A DNA stretch of 20,662 nucleotides, from positions 20,274 through 40,935 of the forward strand of contig WQSK01000003.1 in assembly GCA_009787915.1 (NCBI GenBank), given 5' to 3'. This DNA is from Bacillota bacterium. GTDB taxonomy: Bacteria; Bacillota; Clostridia; Christensenellales; UBA1242. The position numbers and the translations under genes were made by a program. This document shows positions 8,949 through 15,388 of this stretch, in pieces (the first letter of the stretch is position 1; every line of letters starts with the position of its first letter). Under the pieces are notes generated by a model that worked only from the letters and a program-made list of their open reading frames with translations, was not told where the DNA came from and searched no databases.

Positions 8949-11174
8949 ATGGCTGTTAAAATTACAGATTCTGTTGCAGATGTGCTGTTCCGAAACGACG
9001 AGAACGGATATACTGTCATGCGTTTAGCGAGCGGTGAAACGGCGTTTGGTTTTTTCCCATACATAGCCCCAGGTCAAGAGTTTGATTTAATGGGCGAGTA
9101 TGTCCAAAGTGCCAAATACGGAAAGCAATTCAAAGTATCAAGCCACGAAGCAAGAGTTCCAAGCACCCCCGAAAAAATCGAGCATTTTATAGGCAGTGGA
9201 TTGTTGCCAGGCATCGGCCCAAAGACCGCGGAAAAAATTGTTGAACGCTTTGGTTCGGACACCCTTGCGATAATGGAGCATCGGTGCGAGGAACTGGTGG
9301 CGATTAAGGGTGTAACACTTTTAAAAGCCGAAGCAATCGGTCGGGAATTTGCAAACATAAAAGATATGCAAAAAAGTGTTGGTTTTTTACAACAGTTCGA
9401 GATTTCACTTAACATGGCGATTAAGATTTACAATACGTTTAAGGAAAATACTATTTCCGCCGTGCGTCAAAACCCGTATCGTTTAATCGAAAAAATTGAC
9501 GGTATTGGGTTTATCACCGCCGACAAAATTGCAAAAGAACTGGGTGTTGCATACGCGGGCAAATTTCGTGTGCGTGCAGGCTTGGTTCACGTAATTAAGA
9601 GCAGTGCCGAAGCCGAAGGTCACACTTGTATGCCTGTTGACAAATTGTTTGCGGGGACGATTCGGTTGCTTTTGATAAAAACCGAACAACTCCGCGACGT
9701 GTTCGACGGGGTAATAGAGGAACTTTGTATTGACGGGTATATCTCTCGCATAGATGACATGATTTGTTTGTCAAAATACTTTTATGCGGAAAAATCTATT
9801 GCGGAAAAACTTTTGTTTTTGGCGGCGAAAAAAGTGGCTTCTGAAACCAAAGATGTAGAAAAACTACTTATTCACTATGAAAAGGTCAACAAGATTGAAC
9901 TCCACGCCGACCAACGACGCGCGGTTATTGAGGCCGTATCCAATGGGGTCACTGTAATCACGGGCGGACCTGGTACGGGTAAAACCACAATCATCCGCGC
10001 GGTTTTGTTCATAAACGAAGCCCGCGGTCAAAAGACCCAACTATTGGCGCCGACGGGTCGGGCAGCAAAAAGGTTGGAAGAAACAACGGGCTTGAACGCG
10101 AGCACAATCCACCGCGCCCTTGACATTGATTACAAAGGCGGGAAGGGTCACTTTACGTACGATGACCCAGAAAATGTTTTGCGCGCCGACGTCGTGATTG
10201 TGGACGAGGTTTCAATGTGTGATGCGATTTTGATGAACCAACTTTTGAAAAAAGTTTTGTCCAATACACGTGTGGTGTTGGTAGGGGATATCGACCAGTT
10301 GGCGTCAGTTGGACCTGGGAATGTTTTGGAGGACATCATAACCGCCGAAGTCGTCCCCTTGGTTCGGTTGACCGAGATTTACCGAACAACCGCGGATTCA
10401 AAAATTGTTGTTTCCGCGCACGCAATCAACAACGGCGAGATGCCCGACATGACCAACAAGTCAAAAGATTTCTTCTATGTGCAAAGCGACAGCCCCTACG
10501 ACATCCGCGAGAAAGTCGTATCTTTGGTTACAAAACGCTTGCCCGAATATTTGAAAATACCGCACACCAAGATTCAGGTTCTTTGCCCCATGAAAGCAGG
10601 GGATGCGGGGATGACCGCGGTGAATTTGGCGCTCCAACAATCCATTAACCCAAAAGAGGACGGAAAACCCGAATACCAATACGGTGAAACCGTGTATCGC
10701 TTGGGCGACCGAGTAATGCAAACCGCGAACAACTATACCCAAGAATGGACGAAACCGAACGACCCGATTGTGACTTCGGGCGAGGGTGTCTTTAACGGCG
10801 ACATGGGTGTTATAACCGATGTAAATAAACAAAATGGGGAAGTCCGCGTCTTGTTCGAGGACGGGCGCCAAAGTGTTTACCTCCGCGGTGACCTAAGTTC
10901 GCTGGTTACCAGTTACGCAATCACGGTGCACAAGAGCCAAGGTTGTGAGTTCGATGTTGTCGTTGTTCCTGTAACATCGGGGGCATACATGGTTTTGACG
11001 CGGAACCTTTTATACACCGCCGTAACGCGCGCCAAGGTGATGGTCGTGCTTGTCGGGAGCCACGAAAACATTGAAAAAATGGTCAAGAATACCTATACAA
11101 AACATCGGTGGACGATGCTCTCTTATTTTTTGAAAAACTCCGAGGACAAGGTTGCGGTATTGACATCTGTGTGA
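8949..11174 (+). CDS. recD2: RecD2-type ATP-dependent 5'-3' DNA helicase
   Basis: 741 aa, within the normal RecD2 range. Order of parts: an N-terminal OB-like segment (residues 1-70, FRNDENGYTVMRL being typical); helix-hairpin-helix motifs (GIGPKTAEKIVERFG near 88-102, GIGFITADKIAKELG near 185-199); Walker A GGPGTGKT (339-346); motif Ia LAPTGRAAKRL (366-376); Walker B VIVDEVSMCD (416-425); motif III VLVGDIDQLASVGPGN (443-458); motif V VHKSQG (about 659); motif VI YTAVTRAK (about 689). All SF1B core motifs look intact. RecD2 enzymes are RecBC-independent helicases linked to DNA repair and recombination in the cytoplasm. A TTG at 8946 in frame is ignored because ATG 8949 starts exactly where family members do. 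The gene lies 16 bp after the giant gene and has no Shine-Dalgarno sequence. Confidence 0.95.
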   Translation: MAVKITDSVADVLFRNDENGYTVMRLASGETAFGFFPYIAPGQEFDLMGEYVQSAKYGKQFKVSSHEARVPSTPEKIEHFIGSGLLPGIGPKTAEKIVERFGSDTLAIMEHRCEELVAIKGVTLLKAEAIGREFANIKDMQKSVGFLQQFEISLNMAIKIYNTFKENTISAVRQNPYRLIEKIDGIGFITADKIAKELGVAYAGKFRVRAGLVHVIKSSAEAEGHTCMPVDKLFAGTIRLLLIKTEQLRDVFDGVIEELCIDGYISRIDDMICLSKYFYAEKSIAEKLLFLAAKKVASETKDVEKLLIHYEKVNKIELHADQRRAVIEAVSNGVTVITGGPGTGKTTIIRAVLFINEARGQKTQLLAPTGRAAKRLEETTGLNASTIHRALDIDYKGGKGHFTYDDPENVLRADVVIVDEVSMCDAILMNQLLKKVLSNTRVVLVGDIDQLASVGPGNVLEDIITAEVVPLVRLTEIYRTTADSKIVVSAHAINNGEMPDMTNKSKDFFYVQSDSPYDIREKVVSLVTKRLPEYLKIPHTKIQVLCPMKAGDAGMTAVNLALQQSINPKEDGKPEYQYGETVYRLGDRVMQTANNYTQEWTKPNDPIVTSGEGVFNGDMGVITDVNKQNGEVRVLFEDGRQSVYLRGDLSSLVTSYAITVHKSQGCEFDVVVVPVTSGAYMVLTRNLLYTAVTRAKVMVVLVGSHENIEKMVKNTYTKHRWTMLSYFLKNSEDKVAVLTSV

Positions 11175-11188
11175 TTTTGTGGTATTAT
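11160..11188 (+). promoter_or_regulatory. Near-consensus sigma70 promoter, leaderless, for the 109-aa gene
   Basis: TTGACA (11160-11165), 17-bp spacer, TATTAT (11183-11188), then 8 nt to ATG 11197. Transcription would start about at the ATG. The -35 lies within the last codons of recD2. There is no Shine-Dalgarno sequence between -10 and ATG. Confidence 0.8.
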
Positions 11189-11196
11189 CACCCATT

Positions 11197-11526
11197 ATGT
11201 TCGATAAAAAATGTTTGAAACAAAATAGTGGACTTTTATCTAAAGTGAATCCACTTGGTCATGAAGTAGTGGAATTAATGGAGAGGCATGATGCTGGTCG
11301 TGGACAAAAGGGTCAACAAGGGCGTCTTGTCGGTGTAATGGTTGGTGTAGCATGTGGAAAAAACGTCGATAAACAAACTCTTATCGAAGCGGTAAAAAAA
11401 TACATAGAACAAACCGCTAAAGGGGACGTTGTTAAGGTGGAAATATTAGAGCATGTACTTAAAAGTAATGGCGTAGATATCGAAAATATGAAAAAGGCTG
11501 AAGTCCCTTGGGACTCTATAAGTTAA
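11197..11526 (+). CDS. Orphan protein of 109 aa, unknown function
   Basis: I do not recognise this protein. It is basic in its first half (MFDKKCLKQNSGLLSKVNPL), has a Gly/Gln-rich turn (GRGQKGQQGR, near residues 34-43), then a short hydrophobic stretch (LVGVMVGVACG) and a Lys/Glu-rich helical C-terminus. The hydrophobic stretch is too short to be a clear membrane span, and no signal peptide is evident. ATG 11197 is preferred to an in-frame GTG at 11179 because the GTG lies upstream of the -10 box. The strong promoter and clean frame support a real gene. Its TAA overlaps the ung stop codon on the other strand by 4 bp. Confidence 0.75.
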   Translation: MFDKKCLKQNSGLLSKVNPLGHEVVELMERHDAGRGQKGQQGRLVGVMVGVACGKNVDKQTLIEAVKKYIEQTAKGDVVKVEILEHVLKSNGVDIENMKKAEVPWDSIS

Positions 11527-12188
11527 TAAATTTGCCAATCGATTTCGGCCATACCGTTTTGTTTTAGAAACGCATTGGTTTGCGAAAAATGTTTGCACCC
11601 AAAAAACTTGCCACCTGCGAGGGGACTCGGGTGTGCGGCGGTTAGGACTTTGTGGCGTGGGTTGGTAATTCGTTCGGCTTTTGTCTGCGCGTCACGGCCC
11701 CAGAGCAAAAACACAATCGGAGTATCCCGTTTGTTTAGTTCATCAATAACAAAAGACGTAAAAGTTTCCCAACCTTTTCCTGCGTGACTGCGGCTGTTGC
11801 CTGCTTGGACAGAAAGGGTGGTGTTTAAAAGCAGCACGCCCTGTTTCGCCCAGTCCATGAGGTAACCATGCGTGGGGATTTCGCACCCAACATCGGTGTT
11901 TAGTTCTTTGAAAATGTTTTTCAGCGACGGCGGAATGGCACAACCTTTGTTCACGGAAAAACACATGCCGTGTGCCTCGCCTAGGTTGATGTAGGGGTCT
12001 TGGCCGAGGATGACAACCTTGACGTCCTGAAACGCGGTGTTGCGCATGGCAGAATAAATATCATCCATAGGAGGATAAATTGTTCTGGTTGTGTATTCTT
12101 TTTTCAGAAACTCGCGCAGATTCAGATAATACGGCTTGCGTATTTCCTCGGCAATTATTCCATCCCAATCGTTCCCAAGCGGTCGCAT
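11523..12188 (-). CDS. ung: Uracil-DNA glycosylase, family 1
   Basis: 221 aa, close to the usual 220-230. It removes uracil from DNA to start base-excision repair. Motifs: GQDPYINLGEAHGMCFSV holds the catalytic Asp and the Tyr of the uracil pocket; LLLNTTLSVQAG and SHAGKGWE match the family; FLLWGRDAQ is the Asn-lacking variant of the common LWG-AQ strand; HPSPLAGGKFFG supplies the catalytic His and intercalation loop. The usual His after GQDPY is Ile. An in-frame ATG 18 bases further upstream (12206) would place the -10 box inside the coding sequence, so I take ATG 12188. The gene lies 22 bp downstream of the nif3-like gene on the same strand and has its own promoter. Confidence 0.95.
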   Translation of the reverse strand: MRPLGNDWDGIIAEEIRKPYYLNLREFLKKEYTTRTIYPPMDDIYSAMRNTAFQDVKVVILGQDPYINLGEAHGMCFSVNKGCAIPPSLKNIFKELNTDVGCEIPTHGYLMDWAKQGVLLLNTTLSVQAGNSRSHAGKGWETFTSFVIDELNKRDTPIVFLLWGRDAQTKAERITNPRHKVLTAAHPSPLAGGKFFGCKHFSQTNAFLKQNGMAEIDWQIY

Positions 12189-12194
12189 GAAAAA

Positions 12195-12224
12195 ACTATA
12201 ACACAACGATTTATGCTTCGTCCA
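12195..12224 (-). promoter_or_regulatory. Leaderless promoter of ung
   Basis: On the minus strand: TGGACG (12224-12219), 18-bp spacer, TATAGT (12200-12195), then 6 nt (TTTTTC) to the ATG at 12188. The -35 sits in the last codons of the nif3-like gene. This promoter decides the choice of ung start. Confidence 0.65.
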
Positions 12225-13227
12225 TAGTTTCTTCTTTTGGTGTCAGGTGGTTATCCGCCATGGTTTTCCCATAATCACGGAGCGTAGGGGAACCAAATTC
12301 CGCCAACGGAACACTTGTAACACGGTCGTGGAAGATAACAACCTCGGATTCAGGCAACCGTTTTTGCAGGGCATAAGCAAGCGGAATCCCGTTTTCTTGG
12401 ATTTCCATAGCGTGCGAGTTTCCACAAACAAGGTTCATTTTCATATCGTTTGCCTCACCAATAAGTTCGCTGCCAGGGTAGACACGGCTGATAGTCGTCA
12501 GCATAGTATCAATTTCTGGGTTTTCTTTTTTGATGCTGTGCAAGTGTTCGGCATTAAAGCCTGTATGCGGAAAAATGTGCAAAACCTTTTTGATTATGTT
12601 GTCGCGCTCGCCCAAGATGATTTTGCTCTTTGCCGAAACACTGGTTTCCCTGATTTCCTTTGTTCCGTAAATCTGCCAAAGGGATTCAAGCACTTCGCGC
12701 TCTTTATCAAGGTTCATGAAACCGTCAAGACGGTCAACCATGTTGCCAAGGGTTTTCACCTCTGGCAATGGGTCGCCGACAAAAACGATGTTGCCTGGGA
12801 TATCGCCAAAGTTTGTGCTCACAAAAGACGGTTTGTGTCCATGGAGATAACTTATCCCTGGGTGCAATCCGTGGAAGGCTTCGTGGCATTCAAAAACCGC
12901 AATCCCGTAGGGGTCGAGATAGGTTTTCAATGGAACACCGCCAGAGTTCGCGGCATCGGCAATAGGGTGGTGGGCAACAATTGCTTGGACACCCGTCGCT
13001 GCGGCAAGTTCAATTGCACTCTCGTTCAGTGTCATCATCACGGCAATTTTATCAACTTTCATTTCTGGGTCACCCCAAACAAGTCCAGGGTTTTCAAGAA
13101 CCGACTTGCCTTTTATCCCCGATGTTTTTCTTACAAAAAATCTTTCGTTTGCTTCTTTTGTTTTGTCACAGCGCCCGCCTGTCAATTCGTTGAGTGCACG
13201 TGAAACATCTTTAACCTTATACGACAT
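12211..13227 (-). CDS. NIF3-family dinuclear metal-centre protein
   Basis: 338 aa. The signature NPGLVWGDPEMKVDKIAVMM at residues 46-65 matches the 'DN-GLQVGDP---VKKVLVALD' start of the NIF3 fold, and AHHP (85-88) gives two metal-ligand histidines. CHEAFHGLHPGI (114-125) aligns with the family 'HTNLD----GG' element, but the ligand Asp is replaced by His119. SHAME (291-295) probably supplies the C-terminal His/Glu pair. NIF3 proteins form toroidal hexamers with a di-metal site in the cytoplasm; GTP cyclohydrolase and other hydrolase roles have been proposed but the common function is unsettled. The middle region is divergent. The gene starts 11 bp from a divergent gene at 13239. Confidence 0.8.
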   Translation of the reverse strand: MSYKVKDVSRALNELTGGRCDKTKEANERFFVRKTSGIKGKSVLENPGLVWGDPEMKVDKIAVMMTLNESAIELAAATGVQAIVAHHPIADAANSGGVPLKTYLDPYGIAVFECHEAFHGLHPGISYLHGHKPSFVSTNFGDIPGNIVFVGDPLPEVKTLGNMVDRLDGFMNLDKEREVLESLWQIYGTKEIRETSVSAKSKIILGERDNIIKKVLHIFPHTGFNAEHLHSIKKENPEIDTMLTTISRVYPGSELIGEANDMKMNLVCGNSHAMEIQENGIPLAYALQKRLPESEVVIFHDRVTSVPLAEFGSPTLRDYGKTMADNHLTPKEETMDEA

Positions 13228-13232
13228 AGAAT
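13227..13232 (+). promoter_or_regulatory. -10 box of the divergent 165-aa gene
   Basis: TAGAAT ends 6 nt before ATG 13239, the same geometry as the other leaderless genes here. No good -35 is visible at 16-18 bp. It touches the opposite gene's start codon (base 13227). Confidence 0.45.
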
Positions 13233-13233
13233 A

Positions 13234-13263
13234 TCTATATGAAGAAAAGCACTATAGTTGCAA
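13234..13263 (-). promoter_or_regulatory. Leaderless promoter of the nif3-like gene
   Basis: On the minus strand: TTGCAA (13263-13258), 18-bp spacer, TATAGA (13239-13234), then 6 nt to the ATG at 13227. The -35 lies inside the first codons of the divergent gene. Confidence 0.55.
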
Positions 13264-13736
13264 ACGAATTTAAAAGCAGTATCAAAGGGATAGATAAGCA
13301 TGAATTGTTTTTCAGCCAAGTTATGTATTCGATTATGAACTTTGGGAGCGGTGGTGGTGTCACAGGCTTGCCCGCGTCTGCCATTGCATCGCTTTTGATA
13401 ACGAAAGGCAACTATGACGGGCATAGGTATTGTCCTGGGGAGAAGAATTTTAATAAAAAGCGTAGGTACTTTTTCAAAAATATGTGCGCGGGAATGGCAG
13501 TGGGTATGATACCAAAGATGATTGAAAATGCCCAAGAAATAATCGCCGAAAAAGGGGCAGAAACGTTGATTGACGCCATCCGTTTGGTTATTGGAAATAT
13601 GGAGGAAATATCTGTTGTATCGGGTGGGCTTTGGAACACAAATTCTTTGATTGCGGTTGCGACGCTACAGTTGTGTTTCCACGCCAGACAAATTTTAAAA
13701 GAAATGTTCCCAAAACATGGTCCGACATTGATGTAG
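13239..13736 (+). CDS. Orphan protein of 165 aa, unknown function
   Basis: I do not recognise this protein. It is basic at the N-terminus (MKKSTIVANEFKSSIKG) and has a Gly-rich stretch FGSGGGVTGLPASAIASLL (about residues 35-53), then a Lys/Arg-rich patch with HRYCPGEKNFNKKRRYFFKN (about 62-81). Three hydrophobic or amphipathic helices follow, including CAGMAVGMIPKMI and SLIAVATLQLCF. It might be membrane-associated, but no segment is long enough to be sure. Length, start and the clear -10 box support a real gene. It is divergent from the nif3-like gene with an 11-bp gap, so the two may be co-regulated, and it lies 47 bp before the transporter. Confidence 0.75.
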   Translation: MKKSTIVANEFKSSIKGIDKHELFFSQVMYSIMNFGSGGGVTGLPASAIASLLITKGNYDGHRYCPGEKNFNKKRRYFFKNMCAGMAVGMIPKMIENAQEIIAEKGAETLIDAIRLVIGNMEEISVVSGGLWNTNSLIAVATLQLCFHARQILKEMFPKHGPTLM

Positions 13737-13749
13737 GCCTGTAAAATGA

Positions 13750-13778
13750 TGGACAGCGAGTAACCAGAAATATATACT
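13750..13778 (+). promoter_or_regulatory. Leaderless promoter of the MFS-like gene
   Basis: TGGACA (13750-13755), 17-bp spacer, TATACT (13773-13778), then 5 nt to ATG 13784. No Shine-Dalgarno sequence. The whole promoter fits in the 47-bp gap. Confidence 0.75.
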
Positions 13779-13783
13779 TAAAT

Positions 13784-14971
13784 ATGATTTCACAAAAGAA
13801 ACAGTTTGTAATGATTTTTGTGTTCTTGGCATTGTTTGCATTTTCGCTTGGAATCTGGGCGACGTACAGTATGCTATGGCTCGAAGTCCACAATATTTCA
13901 ATTCGCAACATCTCTTTTATCATAAGCGGTGCAACATTTTCCGCGTGTTTTATTGCGCTTGGCACAATGTTTTTGTTTAAAAAAGCCAACATTCTACACC
14001 AATTAAAATTCTGGGTCTTGGCAAAAATTGTGGCGATGCTTGGGATGATTTTTTTGTTTCAGAGCGGTATCTTGTGGCTTATAACAACCTTGTTTATCAT
14101 TGACGCGGTTGCGACACTTTTGATTGGGCTCAAAGTATATCCGCTCATAGTAAACATGGTTAAGACAAACAAAATCTACAGCCACCGAAAGTTAATAGAA
14201 TACATAATGACCGACATAGGTCTTATCATCGCAGGTGTTATTATTGCCTTTGCAGTTACAATGTATTTCCAGTTTAATTTGCTTTTGATTATTTCAACTG
14301 CTGTAATGGGCGTTGCGTTTGTGTTGCTATTGTTTGTGCATTTGGAACTTGAAAACAAACCCTTTAGCATCAAACGAATCTACAAAGACAAAATCGTGAT
14401 TGGATACCAATTTTATGTGCTAGCAATAACTTTTGCAAACGGTTTTGTATTTGGGATGTTGGCACTGATTGTCACGGACATAATCGGACTGTCACCGTGG
14501 CAGATGGTTTTGTTTATTACCGTGGCACATATCGCGGGGGATATATATGGATATTTGGGATTGTGGAAATTACGTTTCAAAAGCGATTATCTAAACTTTG
14601 CCTCCAAGTTCGGTTTACGCATGGTTGCGTATGCGGCAATCGCAATCACGGCAAACGTTTGGGTTGCAATAGTCGGTTTATTCCTATCAATGTTTGTGTC
14701 GCGTGTCCACGAGGACATTGTTGACGGTGTCTATATAAATCGTGTGCATGTGGACGACCAATTGGCTTTTGCAAACATCCGCTTTGGTGTAGGGCGAATC
14801 GGTACCGCCATTGGGGTCTTTATCTGTGGTCTGATTTTCCATTTGGGGATGCCTGCGATATTTGGTTTCAGTGCCGTTGGCCTTGTCATGACACACATAG
14901 TCGGGTTTTGGATTATTCACTTGCGCCATAAAGAATCGGTCCAAAATAAAATTGTGGATAACGTAAAATAG
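13784..14971 (+). CDS. MFS-like multi-pass membrane transporter
   Basis: 395 aa, mostly hydrophobic, with about 11-12 predicted membrane helices: near residues 8-28, 43-65, 75-95, 97-117, 140-162, 165-187, 205-231, 240-260, 277-303, 333-352 and 354-380. A basic loop (about 191-203, KPFSIKRIYKDK) divides two halves of 5-6 helices, the usual major facilitator layout. Length is typical. The family's loop signatures are weak, so substrate cannot be stated; FSLGIWATYSMLWLEV in helix 1 and GVGRIGTAIGVF before helix 10 are compatible with MFS. Acts in the cytoplasmic membrane. It is preceded by its own promoter, and its TAG at 14969-14971 abuts the next gene's -35. Confidence 0.7.
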   Translation: MISQKKQFVMIFVFLALFAFSLGIWATYSMLWLEVHNISIRNISFIISGATFSACFIALGTMFLFKKANILHQLKFWVLAKIVAMLGMIFLFQSGILWLITTLFIIDAVATLLIGLKVYPLIVNMVKTNKIYSHRKLIEYIMTDIGLIIAGVIIAFAVTMYFQFNLLLIISTAVMGVAFVLLLFVHLELENKPFSIKRIYKDKIVIGYQFYVLAITFANGFVFGMLALIVTDIIGLSPWQMVLFITVAHIAGDIYGYLGLWKLRFKSDYLNFASKFGLRMVAYAAIAITANVWVAIVGLFLSMFVSRVHEDIVDGVYINRVHVDDQLAFANIRFGVGRIGTAIGVFICGLIFHLGMPAIFGFSAVGLVMTHIVGFWIIHLRHKESVQNKIVDNVK

Positions 14972-14999
14972 TTGACAAATTTCTGGGGGGGGGTATCCT
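14972..14999 (+). promoter_or_regulatory. Promoter with a G9 tract in the spacer (candidate phase-variable)
   Basis: TTGACA (14972-14977), 16-bp spacer ending in nine G (14985-14993), then TATCCT (14994-14999). The start of transcription should lie near 15006, leaving a leader of about 28 nt with a Shine-Dalgarno site before ATG 15034. Gain of one G gives the optimal 17-bp spacer; loss gives a poor 15-bp one. Confidence 0.65.
14985..14993 (+). repeat. Homopolymer G9
   Basis: Nine uninterrupted G between -35 and -10. It is the longest G or C run I noticed in the window, and otherwise AT-rich sequence surrounds it. Such tracts slip during replication. Confidence 0.9.
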
Positions 15000-15017
15000 T
15001 TTTATATATTAATAAAA

Positions 15018-15023
15018 AAGGAG
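15018..15023 (+). promoter_or_regulatory. Shine-Dalgarno site AAGGAG, the only clear one in the window
   Basis: AAGGAG lies 10 nt before ATG 15034, set in A6 and A7 runs. Its presence contrasts with the leaderless neighbours and supports this start. Confidence 0.8.
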
Positions 15024-15033
15024 AAAAAAAGAA

Positions 15034-15357
15034 ATGCCAAACGATGAGCGAAGAAATTATAGTGGTAAAGGTGGGAGAGATGTTCCCGCCGACCCACGTT
15101 ATAGGGATGCTATTGCCACACTGACGGAAGCAGAAATCACAGCCGAAATGGATGTAGTACGTGCGGATTACGAGAAGGCACTTAAAGGCGGTGCAGATGT
15201 GACAGATTTGGTTAATGACGAAGCAAAAATTCGTGCTATGGCGGAGGGCAGACTTGCAGACCGTATCGTTCGCGGGCCTGCCACAATGGATAAACCAAGA
15301 ACTGATAATCTTACTGGCGTCGCGGATACTACTGACGAACCAGATTTTAATGTTTGA
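15034..15357 (+). CDS. Small hydrophilic orphan of 107 aa under a G-tract promoter
   Basis: I do not recognise this protein. It is highly charged, with no Cys, no Trp, no signal peptide and no membrane segment. A disordered basic start (MPNDERRNYSGKGGRDVPAD) is followed by a likely helical core rich in Ala, Glu, Asp and Arg (about residues 23-80, including LTEAEITAEMDVVRADYEKA), and a polar, probably disordered tail ending TTDEPDFNV. It may be a soluble cytoplasmic regulator, a small structural protein or a partner-binding protein; nothing in the sequence decides. Its regulation is unlike its neighbours: leadered mRNA, strong Shine-Dalgarno site and G9 in the promoter. Its TGA stop lies inside the -35 box of mgtE. 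Confidence 0.8.
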   Translation: MPNDERRNYSGKGGRDVPADPRYRDAIATLTEAEITAEMDVVRADYEKALKGGADVTDLVNDEAKIRAMAEGRLADRIVRGPATMDKPRTDNLTGVADTTDEPDFNV

Positions 15358-15383
15358 CAGTATTTATAAAAAACAGATAGAAT
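15354..15383 (+). promoter_or_regulatory. Leaderless promoter of mgtE, -35 overlapping the upstream stop codon
   Basis: TTGACA (15354-15359), 18-bp spacer, TAGAAT (15378-15383), then 5 nt to ATG 15389. The TGA stop of the 107-aa gene (15355-15357) is part of the TTGACA. Confidence 0.8.
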
Positions 15384-15388
15384 GAACC

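Noticed and set aside
11179..11196. GTG start for the 109-aa gene
   Set aside because: It lies upstream of the -10 box TATTAT (11183-11188), so the transcript would not contain it.
12189..12206. Longer ung start (MCYSFF extension)
   Set aside because: The extension would contain the -10 box TATAGT and does not match the family N-terminus.
12247..13203. 318-aa open frame on the plus strand
   Set aside because: It lies wholly opposite the nif3-like gene, has no promoter or ribosome site, and its peptide is low-quality (Cys/Phe/His-rich). It is a shadow of the real gene.
13737..13783. Possible terminator in a gene gap
   Set aside because: No stem-loop followed by a T run is visible here or in the other short gaps.
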